The position numbers were made by a program, and so were the translations under genes. Under the pieces are notes generated by a model, which searched no databases, was not told the origin of the DNA, and was given only the letters and a program-made list of their open reading frames with translations. Positions 21,044-28,687 of a stretch of DNA of 38,302 nt are shown here, piece by piece; within the stretch, counting starts at the first letter, position 1; each line of letters begins with the position of its first letter. This DNA is from a virus: IMG/VR virus record IMGVR_UViG_3300046515_000180, positions 1 through 38,302 of that record. The stretch is one strand, 5' to 3'.

Positions 21044-22249
21044 GTGACCAGCCTTGATCAGCTCATCCCGCCTGCCGACCTCACCGCCGCGATCGACGCC
21101 GGCCACGTCACCCGCCGCCCGCACCCCACCCTGCCGCTGTCGATCTACACCTACACGCGGGCAGCCCAGTACGAGCGCGCATGGAACGCGGCCACCCTCC
21201 GATGCCGCGGCCTCATCGCCGACGACAAGACCGGCGAGATCGTGGCGTGGCCGTTCCCGAAGTTCTTCAACGTCGGTGAGCACGCGCACGGCAACGAGTA
21301 CGCGCCGCCGCTCCCCGACGAGCCGTTCGAGGTGTACGACAAGGTCGACGGCAGCCTCGGCATCGTGTTCTGGCACGCCGGCCGGTGGCGCGCCGCCTCC
21401 AAGGGGTCCTTCACCAGCGAGCAGGCGCAGTGGGCGCAGCGGCGGCTCGACGACCGCGACACCTCCGCGCTCTGGCCCGGCGCCACCTACCTCACCGAGA
21501 TCATCTACCCCGGCAACCGAATTGTCGTCGACTACGGCCAGCGGGAAGACCTCGTCCTCCTCGGCGCCTACGAGCTCGACGGCACCGAGATTCCGCTGCG
21601 CACCGCGGCCGTCGACTGGCTGGAGCTCGGAAGCGTCGTCCGCGCCTGGCCCGCCCTGCCGCTTGCCGAGCTGCTGAAGCTGACCGAGTCCAACGCCTGC
21701 CCCGACGGCCAGCCCGTCAGCGGTATGCATGCCGAGGGCTACGTCATCCGCTACGCCAACGGGCTCCGGGCCAAGGCGAAGCTCGCCGAGTACGTCCGCC
21801 TCCACAAGGTCCTCACCGGGATCACGGAGCGGGACATCTGGCGCTACCTCGGCATGCAGGCCTACCAGTTCGAGCCGCCCAAGCTCGTTGCGAAGGCCCT
21901 CGGTTGCCCGGCCGCCGAGATCGAGGCGCTGACGGCCGGCGGACAGGGCCCGCTCGATGCACTCCTTGAGCAGGTGCCCGACGAGTTCGACCGATGGGTC
22001 AAGTCCGTCGTTGCCCGCCTGAAGCACGAGGCCCGATCCCTCGAAGCACGAGCGATCAACGAGTACGCCGCCATCGCCCACCTCGGCAGCGACCGCGGGG
22101 AGTTCGCCCGCGCCGCGCAGTCCATCGAGCACCAGGGCGTGCGTGCCGCGATGTTCCTGATCCTCGACGGCCGGCCGACGAGGCTGCACCTGTGGCGTGC
22201 GATCAAGCCCGAGGCGTCTGCGCCGTTCGCCGCCGACGGCGAGGCCTGA
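21044..22249 (+). CDS. RNA ligase, T4 Rnl1-like
   Basis: 401 residues, GTG at 21044 with AGGAGC about 8 bases upstream. Nucleotidyltransferase motifs appear in order: the Rnl1-type entry RCRGLIADD...PFPKFFNVGE (53-79), motif I Lys100 in YDKVDGSLG, motif III-like TYLTEIIYPGNRIVVDY (148-164), motif IV EGYVIR (231-236) and motif V AKAKLAEYVRLHK (243-255), with lysines 244 and 246. Rnl1 enzymes seal broken RNA ends, typically tRNAs cut by host anticodon nucleases, usually together with a kinase/phosphatase. No kinase gene is seen nearby. The C-terminal 140 residues are helical and phage-specific. Confidence 0.9.
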   Translation: MTSLDQLIPPADLTAAIDAGHVTRRPHPTLPLSIYTYTRAAQYERAWNAATLRCRGLIADDKTGEIVAWPFPKFFNVGEHAHGNEYAPPLPDEPFEVYDKVDGSLGIVFWHAGRWRAASKGSFTSEQAQWAQRRLDDRDTSALWPGATYLTEIIYPGNRIVVDYGQREDLVLLGAYELDGTEIPLRTAAVDWLELGSVVRAWPALPLAELLKLTESNACPDGQPVSGMHAEGYVIRYANGLRAKAKLAEYVRLHKVLTGITERDIWRYLGMQAYQFEPPKLVAKALGCPAAEIEALTAGGQGPLDALLEQVPDEFDRWVKSVVARLKHEARSLEARAINEYAAIAHLGSDRGEFARAAQSIEHQGVRAAMFLILDGRPTRLHLWRAIKPEASAPFAADGEA

Positions 22250-22260
22250 CCCGCACAGGA

Positions 22261-22291
22261 CCGGCCGCCCCGCGGGACTCGGGGCGGCCGG
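22261..22291 (+). terminator. Hairpin after the RNA ligase gene
   Basis: CCGGCCGCCCCG (22261-22272) pairs perfectly with CGGGGCGGCCGG (22280-22291), 12 bases, loop of 7. No T tract follows, so it may attenuate rather than end the transcript. Confidence 0.6.
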
Positions 22292-22327
22292 CCCGGACAT
22301 CCTCTCGCACGATCAAGGAGCCCCACC

Positions 22328-23197
22328 ATGACCGAACAGCCCGCCGGCCCGCACTGCGGCAACAACCCGAACGCCCAACTCACCCCCGCAGACCGGCAGG
22401 CCGTCGACGACTTCAAGGCCCGCCTCGCGCTCCGCGAACGCATTGCCGACATCCTCGCCGCCACCGACGGCTGGCGCTGGGTCAGCGATTCCGACAAGGC
22501 GCGGAGCTCCACCTACCGGGGCTACCAGACCCGAGCCGACGCGGTGCTGGCCGTGCTGCCCGCGCCCGCCGACCGGGCCGCCGAGCTGGAGGAGGCCGCC
22601 ACCGCGCTGGACGCACAGTCCTGCACGTGCGGCTGCCGTCGCGGCGCCGAGTTCCTTCGCCAGCGGGCCGCTGTGATCCGCGCCTCGGACGGCCCGAGCC
22701 GCATGGCCGACGAGGCGCAGCAGCCCGAGACGCAACTCCCGTACATCCACGTCGACGACGACGGCGACCAGCTCGACATCGGCGCCGTCATGGCCAGCAC
22801 CTACGACGGCGAAGCCCCCGTCGTGTACGTGGCCGCCGACCAGCACCAGGGAGACCAGGTGGCAACCGTGTATGCCCGGCCGGAACGCGTGGACGAGGTC
22901 ATCGCAGCGCTGCGCTCGGCACGTCAGCAGGCCGAGACGCTGCCCGCCGTCGGGGCGCAGCAGCCCGAGACGCAGGCTGAGGACCCAGCACGCATCGACC
23001 GTCTACGGCCCGAGTTCTTCGAGCACGCCAGCGTCGAATCGATCGACGTTCAGATCCAGCGGGCACAGAGGCAGCAGCGCCAATGGGGGAATCGAGTGCA
23101 GACGCTGGCCATCCTGCGACAGGCCCGGGTCATGCAGAAGGAACTCGGCGAGTGGCCCGCCGTCGTGTCCCAGCCCGGCAAGGAGGCCGGACTGTGA
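22328..23197 (+). CDS. Modular hypothetical protein with repeated linker
   Basis: 289 residues, ATG at 22328 with AAGGAG 10 bases upstream. Module 1 (about 15-112): LTPADRQAVDDFKARLALRE to the Cys-rich SCTCGCRRGAEFLR, a unit frequent in Streptomyces phages. Module 2 (135-205): beta-rich with YIHVDDDGDQLDIGAVMAST. Module 3 (230-285): helix-rich RAQRQQRQWGNRVQTLAILR. The linker AQQPETQ occurs twice, coded by a 21-base direct repeat 240 bases apart, which suggests module exchange by recombination. Function unknown. Confidence 0.6.
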   Translation: MTEQPAGPHCGNNPNAQLTPADRQAVDDFKARLALRERIADILAATDGWRWVSDSDKARSSTYRGYQTRADAVLAVLPAPADRAAELEEAATALDAQSCTCGCRRGAEFLRQRAAVIRASDGPSRMADEAQQPETQLPYIHVDDDGDQLDIGAVMASTYDGEAPVVYVAADQHQGDQVATVYARPERVDEVIAALRSARQQAETLPAVGAQQPETQAEDPARIDRLRPEFFEHASVESIDVQIQRAQRQQRQWGNRVQTLAILRQARVMQKELGEWPAVVSQPGKEAGL

Positions 23198-23364
23198 GCA
23201 GCGGCGGAGGATTCACCGGCATCAGCCTCGCAGGCAACTGGGAGTGCGGCAGCTGCGGCGCCACCGGCGACGGCTGGTACGACGAGGACGACGGCCTCGT
23301 CCTGCACGACGAGAACGGACAGCCGTTCGAGCCCGGCGACCACGTCTGCGGGGAGTCGTCGTGA
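23194..23364 (+). CDS. Small zinc-finger-like protein
   Basis: 56 residues, GTG at 23194 overlapping the upstream stop. WECGSCGATGDGW (CxxC) and a final DHVCGESS suggest a zinc ribbon; the middle is acidic (YDEDDGLVLHDENGQPFEPG). Function unknown. Coupled to both neighbours. Confidence 0.6.
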   Translation: MSSGGGFTGISLAGNWECGSCGATGDGWYDEDDGLVLHDENGQPFEPGDHVCGESS

Positions 23365-23618
23365 TCGCTGAGGCCATCGACACCGCGTACACCATCGGAT
23401 GGGCCATCGTCGCGTGGATCATGGCGGCCGCGTTCGTCGTAACCGTCGTCCTGTTCACGACGATGCTCGCTGTCGCGCAGGGCTGGAAGGCGGCACGGCG
23501 CGTGCTGCGCGGCCCGTCGTGGGCCCGTGGGCGGCTCCGCGCCCGAATCCACGCACACACCCGCGCCAGGCGCCACAGCGAGCACACAGAGACACACACC
23601 TACCGGGAGGCAGCGTGA
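23361..23618 (+). CDS. Small membrane protein with basic tail
   Basis: 85 residues, GTG at 23361. One long hydrophobic region (YTIGWAIVAWIMAAAFVVTV, about 10-40) is followed by an Arg/His-rich cytoplasmic-type tail (GRLRARIHAHTRARRHSEHT). No family was recognised. First of three short genes with hydrophobic segments in a row. Confidence 0.6.
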   Translation: MIAEAIDTAYTIGWAIVAWIMAAAFVVTVVLFTTMLAVAQGWKAARRVLRGPSWARGRLRARIHAHTRARRHSEHTETHTYREAA

Positions 23619-23743
23619 TTGCCCGCGCCATCGGCGTCGGCATCATCTGCGCCCCGTTCATCAGCGCCGCCCTCCTCGCCATCCGGCGGGGCGGGCGCGC
23701 CCTCACCAACTCGATCCGCACCCATGCACGGAGGCAGCCGTGA
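23615..23743 (+). CDS. Very small membrane protein
   Basis: 42 residues, GTG at 23615 in a GTGA overlap, too short for most gene finders. One span (VGIICAPFISAALLAI) and a basic end (RRGGRALTNSIRTHARRQP). The coupled starts on both sides and continuous codon bias support it. Function unknown. Confidence 0.55.
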   Translation: MIARAIGVGIICAPFISAALLAIRRGGRALTNSIRTHARRQP

Positions 23744-24120
23744 CCAGACTCGAACTCGCCCTCGGCACGGGTGCCATCACACTCACCGCCGCCGGCACCG
23801 CAACCGCCAGCCACCGCATGTGGTGGGAGACCGCCATGTTCTGGTTCGTCGCCGCGTTCCTCGCCGAGGGCGCGTCCAGGGAACGCCACCGTCGGCGCGC
23901 CCGAGAGCGGGCTGTTGCTGTCCGGCTGGAACGCCTCGCCCGCGGTGAGGCCGTCATCGAACCGCCCCGCCCGTGCTGCTCCTTCTGGCTGTCCTCGGAT
24001 GGCGCGGTTCACGGGCACGACTGCACCCGACCCCCGGCCGCCCGCACGAGCCTCAGCCTCGCCGAGCAGCAGGCACTCGAAGAGATCACCGCACGCTACG
24101 ACGAGGACACAGCCGCATGA
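23740..24120 (+). CDS. Membrane-associated hypothetical protein with Cys/His cluster
   Basis: 126 residues, GTG at 23740. Hydrophobic segments at about 3-22 and 28-43 (MFWFVAAFLAEGAS), then a strongly basic region (RERHRRRARERAVAVRLERL) and PCCSFWLSSDGAVHGHDC, possibly metal-binding. The end is helical and acidic. Function unknown. Confidence 0.6.
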   Translation: MTRLELALGTGAITLTAAGTATASHRMWWETAMFWFVAAFLAEGASRERHRRRARERAVAVRLERLARGEAVIEPPRPCCSFWLSSDGAVHGHDCTRPPAARTSLSLAEQQALEEITARYDEDTAA

Positions 24121-24353
24121 ACGAGCCGCCCGTACCCGACGACGTCCGCGAACAACTGCTCGCCGCGCTGCGAGGCGAAGCCCCCGCGATCATCTGCGCC
24201 ACCCGGTGCGAGCCCTGCATGTACGGCCAGCACTACCAGCCGCCCGCCCCGCACCCGTGGGCCGGACCCGAGGACATCGCCCACGCGGCAGCGACCGGGC
24301 AACCAGAACCGACCGGCAACTGCGGCTGCCACTGCGCCAGGAGCACGACGTGA
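24117..24353 (+). CDS. Small Cys-rich hypothetical protein
   Basis: 78 residues, ATG at 24117 (ATGA overlap). Helical N-terminus (VPDDVREQLLAALRGEAPAI), then CATRCEPCMYGQHY and, after a Pro-rich stretch, CGCHCARS. Six cysteines and two histidines could bind two zinc ions. Not recognised. Confidence 0.6.
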   Translation: MNEPPVPDDVREQLLAALRGEAPAIICATRCEPCMYGQHYQPPAPHPWAGPEDIAHAAATGQPEPTGNCGCHCARSTT

Positions 24354-24517
24354 CCGGGCCGAGCCGTACACCCCGGGGCGAGCACACGCCCGCCCCGGGC
24401 GCCACCTGGCAGCAACTCGTCCGCACCGAGCAGGTCATCGACGACGACGCACCCGACCCCGCACCGAACCGCGCCACACGGCGCGCCATGCAACGCGCAG
24501 CACGGAGGAACCGATGA
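24350..24517 (+). CDS. Small basic hypothetical protein
   Basis: 55 residues, GTG at 24350. Polar N-terminus, a helix (ATWQQLVRTEQVIDDDAP) and a very basic end (NRATRRAMQRAARRNR), suggesting nucleic acid or protein contact. Coupled by GTGA/ATGA overlaps to both neighbours. Function unknown. Confidence 0.5.
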   Translation: MTGPSRTPRGEHTPAPGATWQQLVRTEQVIDDDAPDPAPNRATRRAMQRAARRNR

Positions 24518-25755
24518 CCGACCGCCACACCGCCGACACGATCAACAGCGACGCACTCGACCAGCTGTACGACCGCGCCGAGCGGGCCGAGGCCGAGCTC
24601 GCGCGGCTCCACGAAGGCGAAGAACCCGGAGCCAACCCGGTCTTCGAGCCCACCCCCGGGCAGCGGATCCACCAGTTCAACCAGGCCACCGCAGCGAAGC
24701 GCCTCGAAGTCGTCGGCCAGCTCCTCGACACGGCGTGGCGCGCGTGGGCCTGCACGATGAACTTGCACGAGGAGCGCATCCACGACGGCCGGCACGCCGA
24801 GATGGCCCTCAACGAAGTCCGCCACGTCGTCGCCGACATGGCGGACCAGGGCGCGTTGCAGTGGGCGGGTTGGCTGCGGGACGCGATGAAACGCGGGCAC
24901 GAGGTGTGCCTGCTCTGCGCGTCCGAGCCGAAGGCCGAGCCCGCGCCGCCCGGACCGGCAGCGACCGAAGAGCAGAACCTCGTACACGCCCTCGGCGGCG
25001 ACCGCACCGCCCAAACGATCGCCCACACCCTCACCGTCCACGGCCACACCCTGAACGCCGTACGGACCATGACCTACGCCGAACTCCTCGCCGTCCCCGG
25101 GATCGGCGGCCCGTCACTGGCCCGGATCCGTGCCGCCCTCGACGGGGTGCCGGAACCCGACGCTGCGGCAGCGACCCGGCCGGGCGAGGCTGCGATCGCC
25201 CGCGTCCGTGCCGCTGTCCACATCGCAGACGACGAGGACGTGACCGACTGGCAGCGCGGGTATCGGGCTTGCGCGGTGAACGCGCTCGCCGCCCTCGACC
25301 AGCCCGCGCCCGGCCCGGCAGCGACCCAAGCGACCAAGCCCGGCCACGTCATCACCATCGAAGGCGACCCGGCCGCCGCGCACGAAGCCGTACGGCAGAT
25401 GGACGCAGACACAACCAACCCGCACACCGGGCTCGTCGTCCAGCCGTACCGCGACCACGGCGAGCAGAAGTGGGTGTTCCGCTGCTGGGGCACAGACGAC
25501 GGCTGCGACGGCTGGCTATCCCTCGACCACTACAGCCAGCAGTCCGCGACCCGGGCCCGAGACAGGCACGTCGCCGAGGAACATCCGAACAAGGAGCAGC
25601 TCCCCACCGCAGCCGACCGCGTCCGCGTGCTGCACCGGCGGAACGAGAACACCGGGGAGTGCGAGTACTGCTCGTTCCGTGACTACCCGACTTACGCGGT
25701 GCCGTACCCGTGTGACACGGTCCGCGCCCTCGACGGACAGGAGCAGCCCTCGTGA
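24514..25755 (+). CDS. Modular protein with helix-hairpin-helix motif
   Basis: 413 residues, ATG at 24514. Module 1: helical domain (15-140) ending in CLLCASEP. Module 2: about 155-210, a helix-hairpin-helix (ELLAVPGIGGPSLARIRAAL), a non-specific DNA-binding motif found in repair proteins. Modules 3 and 4: VTDWQRGYRACAVNALAALD and, from 290, a beta-rich zinc-like domain (VFRCWGTDDGCDGWLSLDHY, then CEYCSF). The modules are joined by similar PGPAAT linkers. A DNA-binding accessory role is likely; no enzyme motif is seen. Confidence 0.6.
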   Translation: MTDRHTADTINSDALDQLYDRAERAEAELARLHEGEEPGANPVFEPTPGQRIHQFNQATAAKRLEVVGQLLDTAWRAWACTMNLHEERIHDGRHAEMALNEVRHVVADMADQGALQWAGWLRDAMKRGHEVCLLCASEPKAEPAPPGPAATEEQNLVHALGGDRTAQTIAHTLTVHGHTLNAVRTMTYAELLAVPGIGGPSLARIRAALDGVPEPDAAAATRPGEAAIARVRAAVHIADDEDVTDWQRGYRACAVNALAALDQPAPGPAATQATKPGHVITIEGDPAAAHEAVRQMDADTTNPHTGLVVQPYRDHGEQKWVFRCWGTDDGCDGWLSLDHYSQQSATRARDRHVAEEHPNKEQLPTAADRVRVLHRRNENTGECEYCSFRDYPTYAVPYPCDTVRALDGQEQPS

Positions 25756-26111
25756 CGACCAGCCAGATCATCGCGTGCGCCATCGGATGGACCGCCGCCA
25801 TCGTGGCCATCACCGCACTCGTCTCCGTGCGGCGCGCCCGGCGTCAGCCCGTGCGCTGGGAGACCGACGGCGGCATGGTCACCTTCGACCGTAAGCTCAC
25901 CGACTCCGAGGTCGAGGAGTTCAAAACTCGCTGGCTGGAGCGGCACGGGAAGCCTGGCGTCCCGCCGTCTGGACCGGCTGGGGCGTCCAGCGCCAACGCG
26001 CAGGCATGCGGGTGCTGGAACGGGGTTCGCTGCGTCAAGCACTGCACCTGCCGCCAGTGCACCGCGCTACGCCGCACGGCCGCGAGCAGAGAGGAGCAGC
26101 CCGGTGCCTGA
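25752..26111 (+). CDS. Single-span membrane protein with Cys-rich tail
   Basis: 119 residues, GTG at 25752. Membrane span at about 5-26 (QIIACAIGWTAAIVAITALV), a middle part with VRWETDGGMVTFDRKLTDSE, and at the end CGCWNGVRCVKHCTCRQC, a dense cysteine cluster for metal binding. Function unknown. Confidence 0.6.
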   Translation: MTTSQIIACAIGWTAAIVAITALVSVRRARRQPVRWETDGGMVTFDRKLTDSEVEEFKTRWLERHGKPGVPPSGPAGASSANAQACGCWNGVRCVKHCTCRQCTALRRTAASREEQPGA

Positions 26112-26643
26112 CCTGCACGGCTGGATCACCCAACAGATCGACCACACCGAGGCCATCGCCCTCGACGCGACACCCGGCCCCTGGCACGTCACCGAATACA
26201 ACTGGCAGACCGACTTCGACGCAGGCATCGGCACGTCACCCGGAGAGGTCGACGTCGTCGGCCACGGATACGAAGGCGGCGGGATCGAATACCTGCGGGA
26301 CGCACGCCACATCGCCGTGCACGACCCCGCCAACGTGCTGCGCCGCTGCACCGCAGACCGGAAGATCCTCGAAGTACACAAGCCCTACGGCGGACGCGGA
26401 TACGGCGGCCACGCCTGCACCGGCTGCGGCGAACTCAGCGAGGACTGGGCTGTCGACCACGCCAACGACTGCCCGACCCTACTCGCGCTCGCCGAGGGCT
26501 ACGGCCTCACCCCGGAGGCCCTCACCACCCTCGACCGGCCGATTCCAGAGCCGTACCCGCCCGTTCGCCTGTCAGGCCCGGACACCCGCCACGTCCCGCC
26601 GGCACTGCGCGGCCCCAACTGGAAGGGGGCGCCCGATGCGTGA
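26104..26643 (+). CDS. DUF6221-family protein
   Basis: 179 residues, GTG at 26104. The family pattern is visible: ITQQIDHTEAIALDATPGPWHV at the start (given in part), ARHIAVHDPANVLRRCTADR in the middle and the Cys-rich HACTGCGELSEDW near 95-110. A second member is at 27320 on the other strand. DUF6221 proteins are widespread in Streptomyces and their phages with no known role. Its end overlaps the next gene by 8 bases. Confidence 0.75.
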   Translation: MPDLHGWITQQIDHTEAIALDATPGPWHVTEYNWQTDFDAGIGTSPGEVDVVGHGYEGGGIEYLRDARHIAVHDPANVLRRCTADRKILEVHKPYGGRGYGGHACTGCGELSEDWAVDHANDCPTLLALAEGYGLTPEALTTLDRPIPEPYPPVRLSGPDTRHVPPALRGPNWKGAPDA

Positions 26644-26923
26644 CGAGTGGGATCAGATCACCTGGTGCTACGGATTCACTGATCTGGTGGCCTTACAGGA
26701 GAAGGCCCTGGCCGTGGCATACGCCGAAGCGCAAGCCGCGGTGGGCCGGATCCTCATCTACGGCACAGGCACCGGCGAGCCCCGCGGGTTCCTCGCCCAT
26801 GAGCAGCGGGAGCCGACGCCGGCCGAGCGGGCGTTGCAGATCCTCGACCCCGCGCTGCGCCGCTGCCCCCTGTACAAGGCCGGGCCGCCCACGCTGTACC
26901 CGAACTGGAAGGCAACTCCGTGA
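26636..26923 (+). CDS. Hypothetical protein with a TTA leucine codon
   Basis: 95 residues, ATG at 26636 inside the end of the previous gene. N-terminus MRDEWDQITWCYGFTDLVAL; the middle is GRILIYGTGTGEPRGFLAHE and the end CPLYKAGPPTLYPNW. Codon 20 is TTA (26693-26695), the only in-frame TTA I found in the accepted genes. In Streptomyces this codon needs the developmentally controlled bldA tRNA, so expression may be limited to late growth. No family was recognised. Confidence 0.6.
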   Translation: MRDEWDQITWCYGFTDLVALQEKALAVAYAEAQAAVGRILIYGTGTGEPRGFLAHEQREPTPAERALQILDPALRRCPLYKAGPPTLYPNWKATP

Positions 26924-27123
26924 CCAAGCTGCCGCCGTTCTCGGGGGACCGGCCACGCTGCCGCGAGTGCGGCGTGCTCGGAGCCCACACCGAATGGCAG
27001 CCACGCAAAGCGCCCGTCTACGACCGCACCCAGCTGGTGCGCGCCGCCGAGGACGAGCATCTACGCCGCTCCTGCATCCGCTGCGGGTACCGCTGGCGCG
27101 AGGACATCGTGCGTCCGGTCTGA
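26920..27123 (+). CDS. Small zinc-ribbon protein
   Basis: 67 residues, GTG at 26920. CRECGVLGAH (14-23) and SCIRCGYRWRE (51-61) make two CxxC pairs 35 residues apart, a plain four-Cys zinc ribbon. Last gene of the long rightward operon; two hairpins follow. Confidence 0.65.
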   Translation: MTKLPPFSGDRPRCRECGVLGAHTEWQPRKAPVYDRTQLVRAAEDEHLRRSCIRCGYRWREDIVRPV

Positions 27124-27139
27124 CGCCGGGCATGAACGC

Positions 27140-27285
27140 GGCCCGCTGCGGTGGAGAAACAGCGGGCCACGCGCCTCCGCGGGCGCCCCCCAATGTGGAG
27201 TGCAGCGACCGTACGCCCGGCCGGCCGGGTAGCGGAAGATGACGGACAGCACGAAGGCCCCGACCATCTGCCGGCCGGGGCCTTC
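27140..27285. terminator. Two hairpins between converging operons
   Basis: GGCCCGCTG/CAGCGGGCC (27140-27148 and 27160-27168) and GAAGGCCCCG/CGGGGCCTTC (27253-27262 and 27276-27285), both perfect. They separate the rightward early operon, ending at 27123, from the leftward gene ending at 27320, and can serve both strands. Confidence 0.7.
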
Positions 27286-27319
27286 ACCATGTTCGGGGCT
27301 CAGCCCCAGGTCGTGTCAC

Positions 27320-27808
27320 TCACGGTGTCCTCCACTTGTCCCGGAATCCAGGCCGGTCAGCGTACGGGCCCGCGAGGCAGAGGACGCAAGACTGAAGCGC
27401 GCCCGCCACCTTCACCCACGAGTCACGCTCCTCGTCAGCGAGGCTGAGATCGCCGGCCTGTCGGCACGCAAACTCGTACCGGGCAACGATGGCCAACTTG
27501 GCAGCGATCTCGCGCAGCACCCGCGCCGGATCATGCTCGACCGCATGCCGCGCGATCTCCGGCTCGTGAGCGCCACCACCGCTCATCCCGCTACCGATCA
27601 GTTCGACCGGGCCGAACACCTCGGCGTCCGGGGGCATCGTCGTGATCTGCCAGTACGTTCCGCCCTCATCGGTGTAGGCGTTGCCGAAGCGCCATTGCGC
27701 CGCACCCGGCACGCCGCCAGGAACGTCGCCGACCGCACTGATGGCAGCCCGCGCGATCCGTTCGTCCTTGTCGAACTGCTCGCCGAGCCACCGCACCAGC
27801 TCATCCAT
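27320..27808 (-). CDS. DUF6221-family protein (second copy)
   Basis: 162 residues, ATG at 27808 with GAGGAATCG upstream on the minus strand. The start MDELVRWLGEQFDKDERIAR, the middle VEHDPARVLREIAAKLAIVA and the end with LQSCVLCLAGPYADRPGFRD parallel the protein at 26104. The longer frame up to 27964 overlaps the upstream gene and is unlike the family. The stop of the upstream regulator overlaps this start, so both are one operon. Confidence 0.8.
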   Translation of the reverse strand: MDELVRWLGEQFDKDERIARAAISAVGDVPGGVPGAAQWRFGNAYTDEGGTYWQITTMPPDAEVFGPVELIGSGMSGGGAHEPEIARHAVEHDPARVLREIAAKLAIVARYEFACRQAGDLSLADEERDSWVKVAGALQSCVLCLAGPYADRPGFRDKWRTP

Positions 27809-28106
27809 CCGACGATTCCTCCTTCTTCGGCCTCGAACCCCACGGGCCAGAGTGACCGCGAACGATGTCCTGCACCGTGCCGAGCGACACGTCGAGCGCG
27901 GCGGCGATCTTCCGGAACGAGATCTTCTCCTCGCGCATCCGCAGCACGATCTCCCGCCGCTCATCTCGCAGCTCAGGCTCTTTCTCGGTCTGCGACTTCA
28001 GCAGTTCGCTGATGGCTCGCGCCCGCCGCACCGGGTCCTCGATTGCACGCACTGCGTTCACGGCGTCGACCACCCTCTGAACCTCCTCGATCACACCCGG
28101 CCTCAT
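27801..28106 (-). CDS. Small helix-turn-helix protein, sigma-region-4-like
   Basis: 101 residues, ATG at 28106 (MRPGVIEEVQRVVDAVNAVR). The C-terminal half has the helix-turn-helix ISFRKIAAALDVSLGTVQDI (about 68-87), similar to region 4 of ECF sigma factors and to RpoE-like phage regulators. The preceding ELRDERREIVLRMREEK is helical. A perfect 16-base palindrome 30 bases upstream is the natural autoregulatory site. It is cotranscribed with the second DUF6221 gene. The start is chosen because the longer frame runs through the palindrome. Confidence 0.7.
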   Translation of the reverse strand: MRPGVIEEVQRVVDAVNAVRAIEDPVRRARAISELLKSQTEKEPELRDERREIVLRMREEKISFRKIAAALDVSLGTVQDIVRGHSGPWGSRPKKEESSDG

Positions 28107-28135
28107 CTCGTTCGGGCGGGCCGCTTCCCCCAAGC

Positions 28136-28151
28136 GTATGGCATGCCATAC
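28136..28151. promoter_or_regulatory. Perfect 16-base palindrome in a divergent promoter region
   Basis: GTATGGCATGCCATAC is fully symmetric. A -10-like TACGCT on the minus strand (28138-28133) and TACAGT on the plus strand (28149-28154) lie at its two edges, so a bound protein could block both divergent promoters. The HTH protein at 27801 is the likely ligand; this is inference. Confidence 0.65.
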
Positions 28152-28187
28152 AGTGGCGGAAGCAGCCCAACACTGCTGATGCACAAA

Positions 28188-28228
28188 GCCCCCGGCCCGG
28201 CGCTGCGAACGCCATATGGGCCGGGGGC
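28188..28228 (+). terminator. Leader hairpin before the 28260 gene
   Basis: GCCCCCGGCCC (28188-28198) and GGGCCGGGGGC (28218-28228) are perfect 11-base arms with a 19-base loop, between the palindromic operator and the RBS of the next gene. It may act as an attenuator or an mRNA 5' stabiliser. Confidence 0.5.
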
Positions 28229-28259
28229 ACCCACCCTGACTCTCACGAAAGGGCAGGCA

Positions 28260-28520
28260 ATGCCCGACTTTACCGACCGCGCCCCACGCGGCGAAGCCCC
28301 CCGCACCCTCCTGATCACCATGGCCGACCGCCTCGACCAGGACCCCGAGCACGACGCCGACGCGCTGTTCGCCAACACGCAGCGCGTCGCGTTGGCCAGC
28401 GAGCTCACCGACAACGAGCCGCTATTCGACGAGCTGATCATCGCGGCCCCCGTCATCACCTCGCCGACCACGCGCGGCCAGTACGCGCAGCGGCTCCGCG
28501 AGATCGCGGGTGTCCGATGA
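28260..28520 (+). CDS. Small hypothetical protein
   Basis: 86 residues, ATG at 28260 with AAAGGG about 7 bases upstream. Helical and acidic: LLITMADRLDQDPEHDADAL, then LASELTDNEPLFDELIIAAP. No family was recognised. First gene of the next rightward block; its stop overlaps the next ATG. Confidence 0.6.
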   Translation: MPDFTDRAPRGEAPRTLLITMADRLDQDPEHDADALFANTQRVALASELTDNEPLFDELIIAAPVITSPTTRGQYAQRLREIAGVR

Positions 28521-28687
28521 GCGAGCCCCACCGGACGCCGAAGCCGAACCGGATCCTTGCCCAGCCCGCCACCGTGCAGGCCTGCGCCGCAGACCTCCGC
28601 ACCCCCGGACAGCAGACGGCAGCCGCTGGTGCCGCGCGCACCCAGCTCGCTGAGGCCCGCATGAACGCGGCAGGAGGGCACAGCTGA
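28517..28687 (+). CDS. Small hypothetical protein
   Basis: 56 residues, ATG at 28517 (ATGA). Polar, Ala-rich, mostly helical (QPATVQACAADLRTPGQQTA, then ARTQLAEARMNAAGG). Function unknown; supported by coupling to both neighbours. Confidence 0.5.
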   Translation: MSEPHRTPKPNRILAQPATVQACAADLRTPGQQTAAAGAARTQLAEARMNAAGGHS

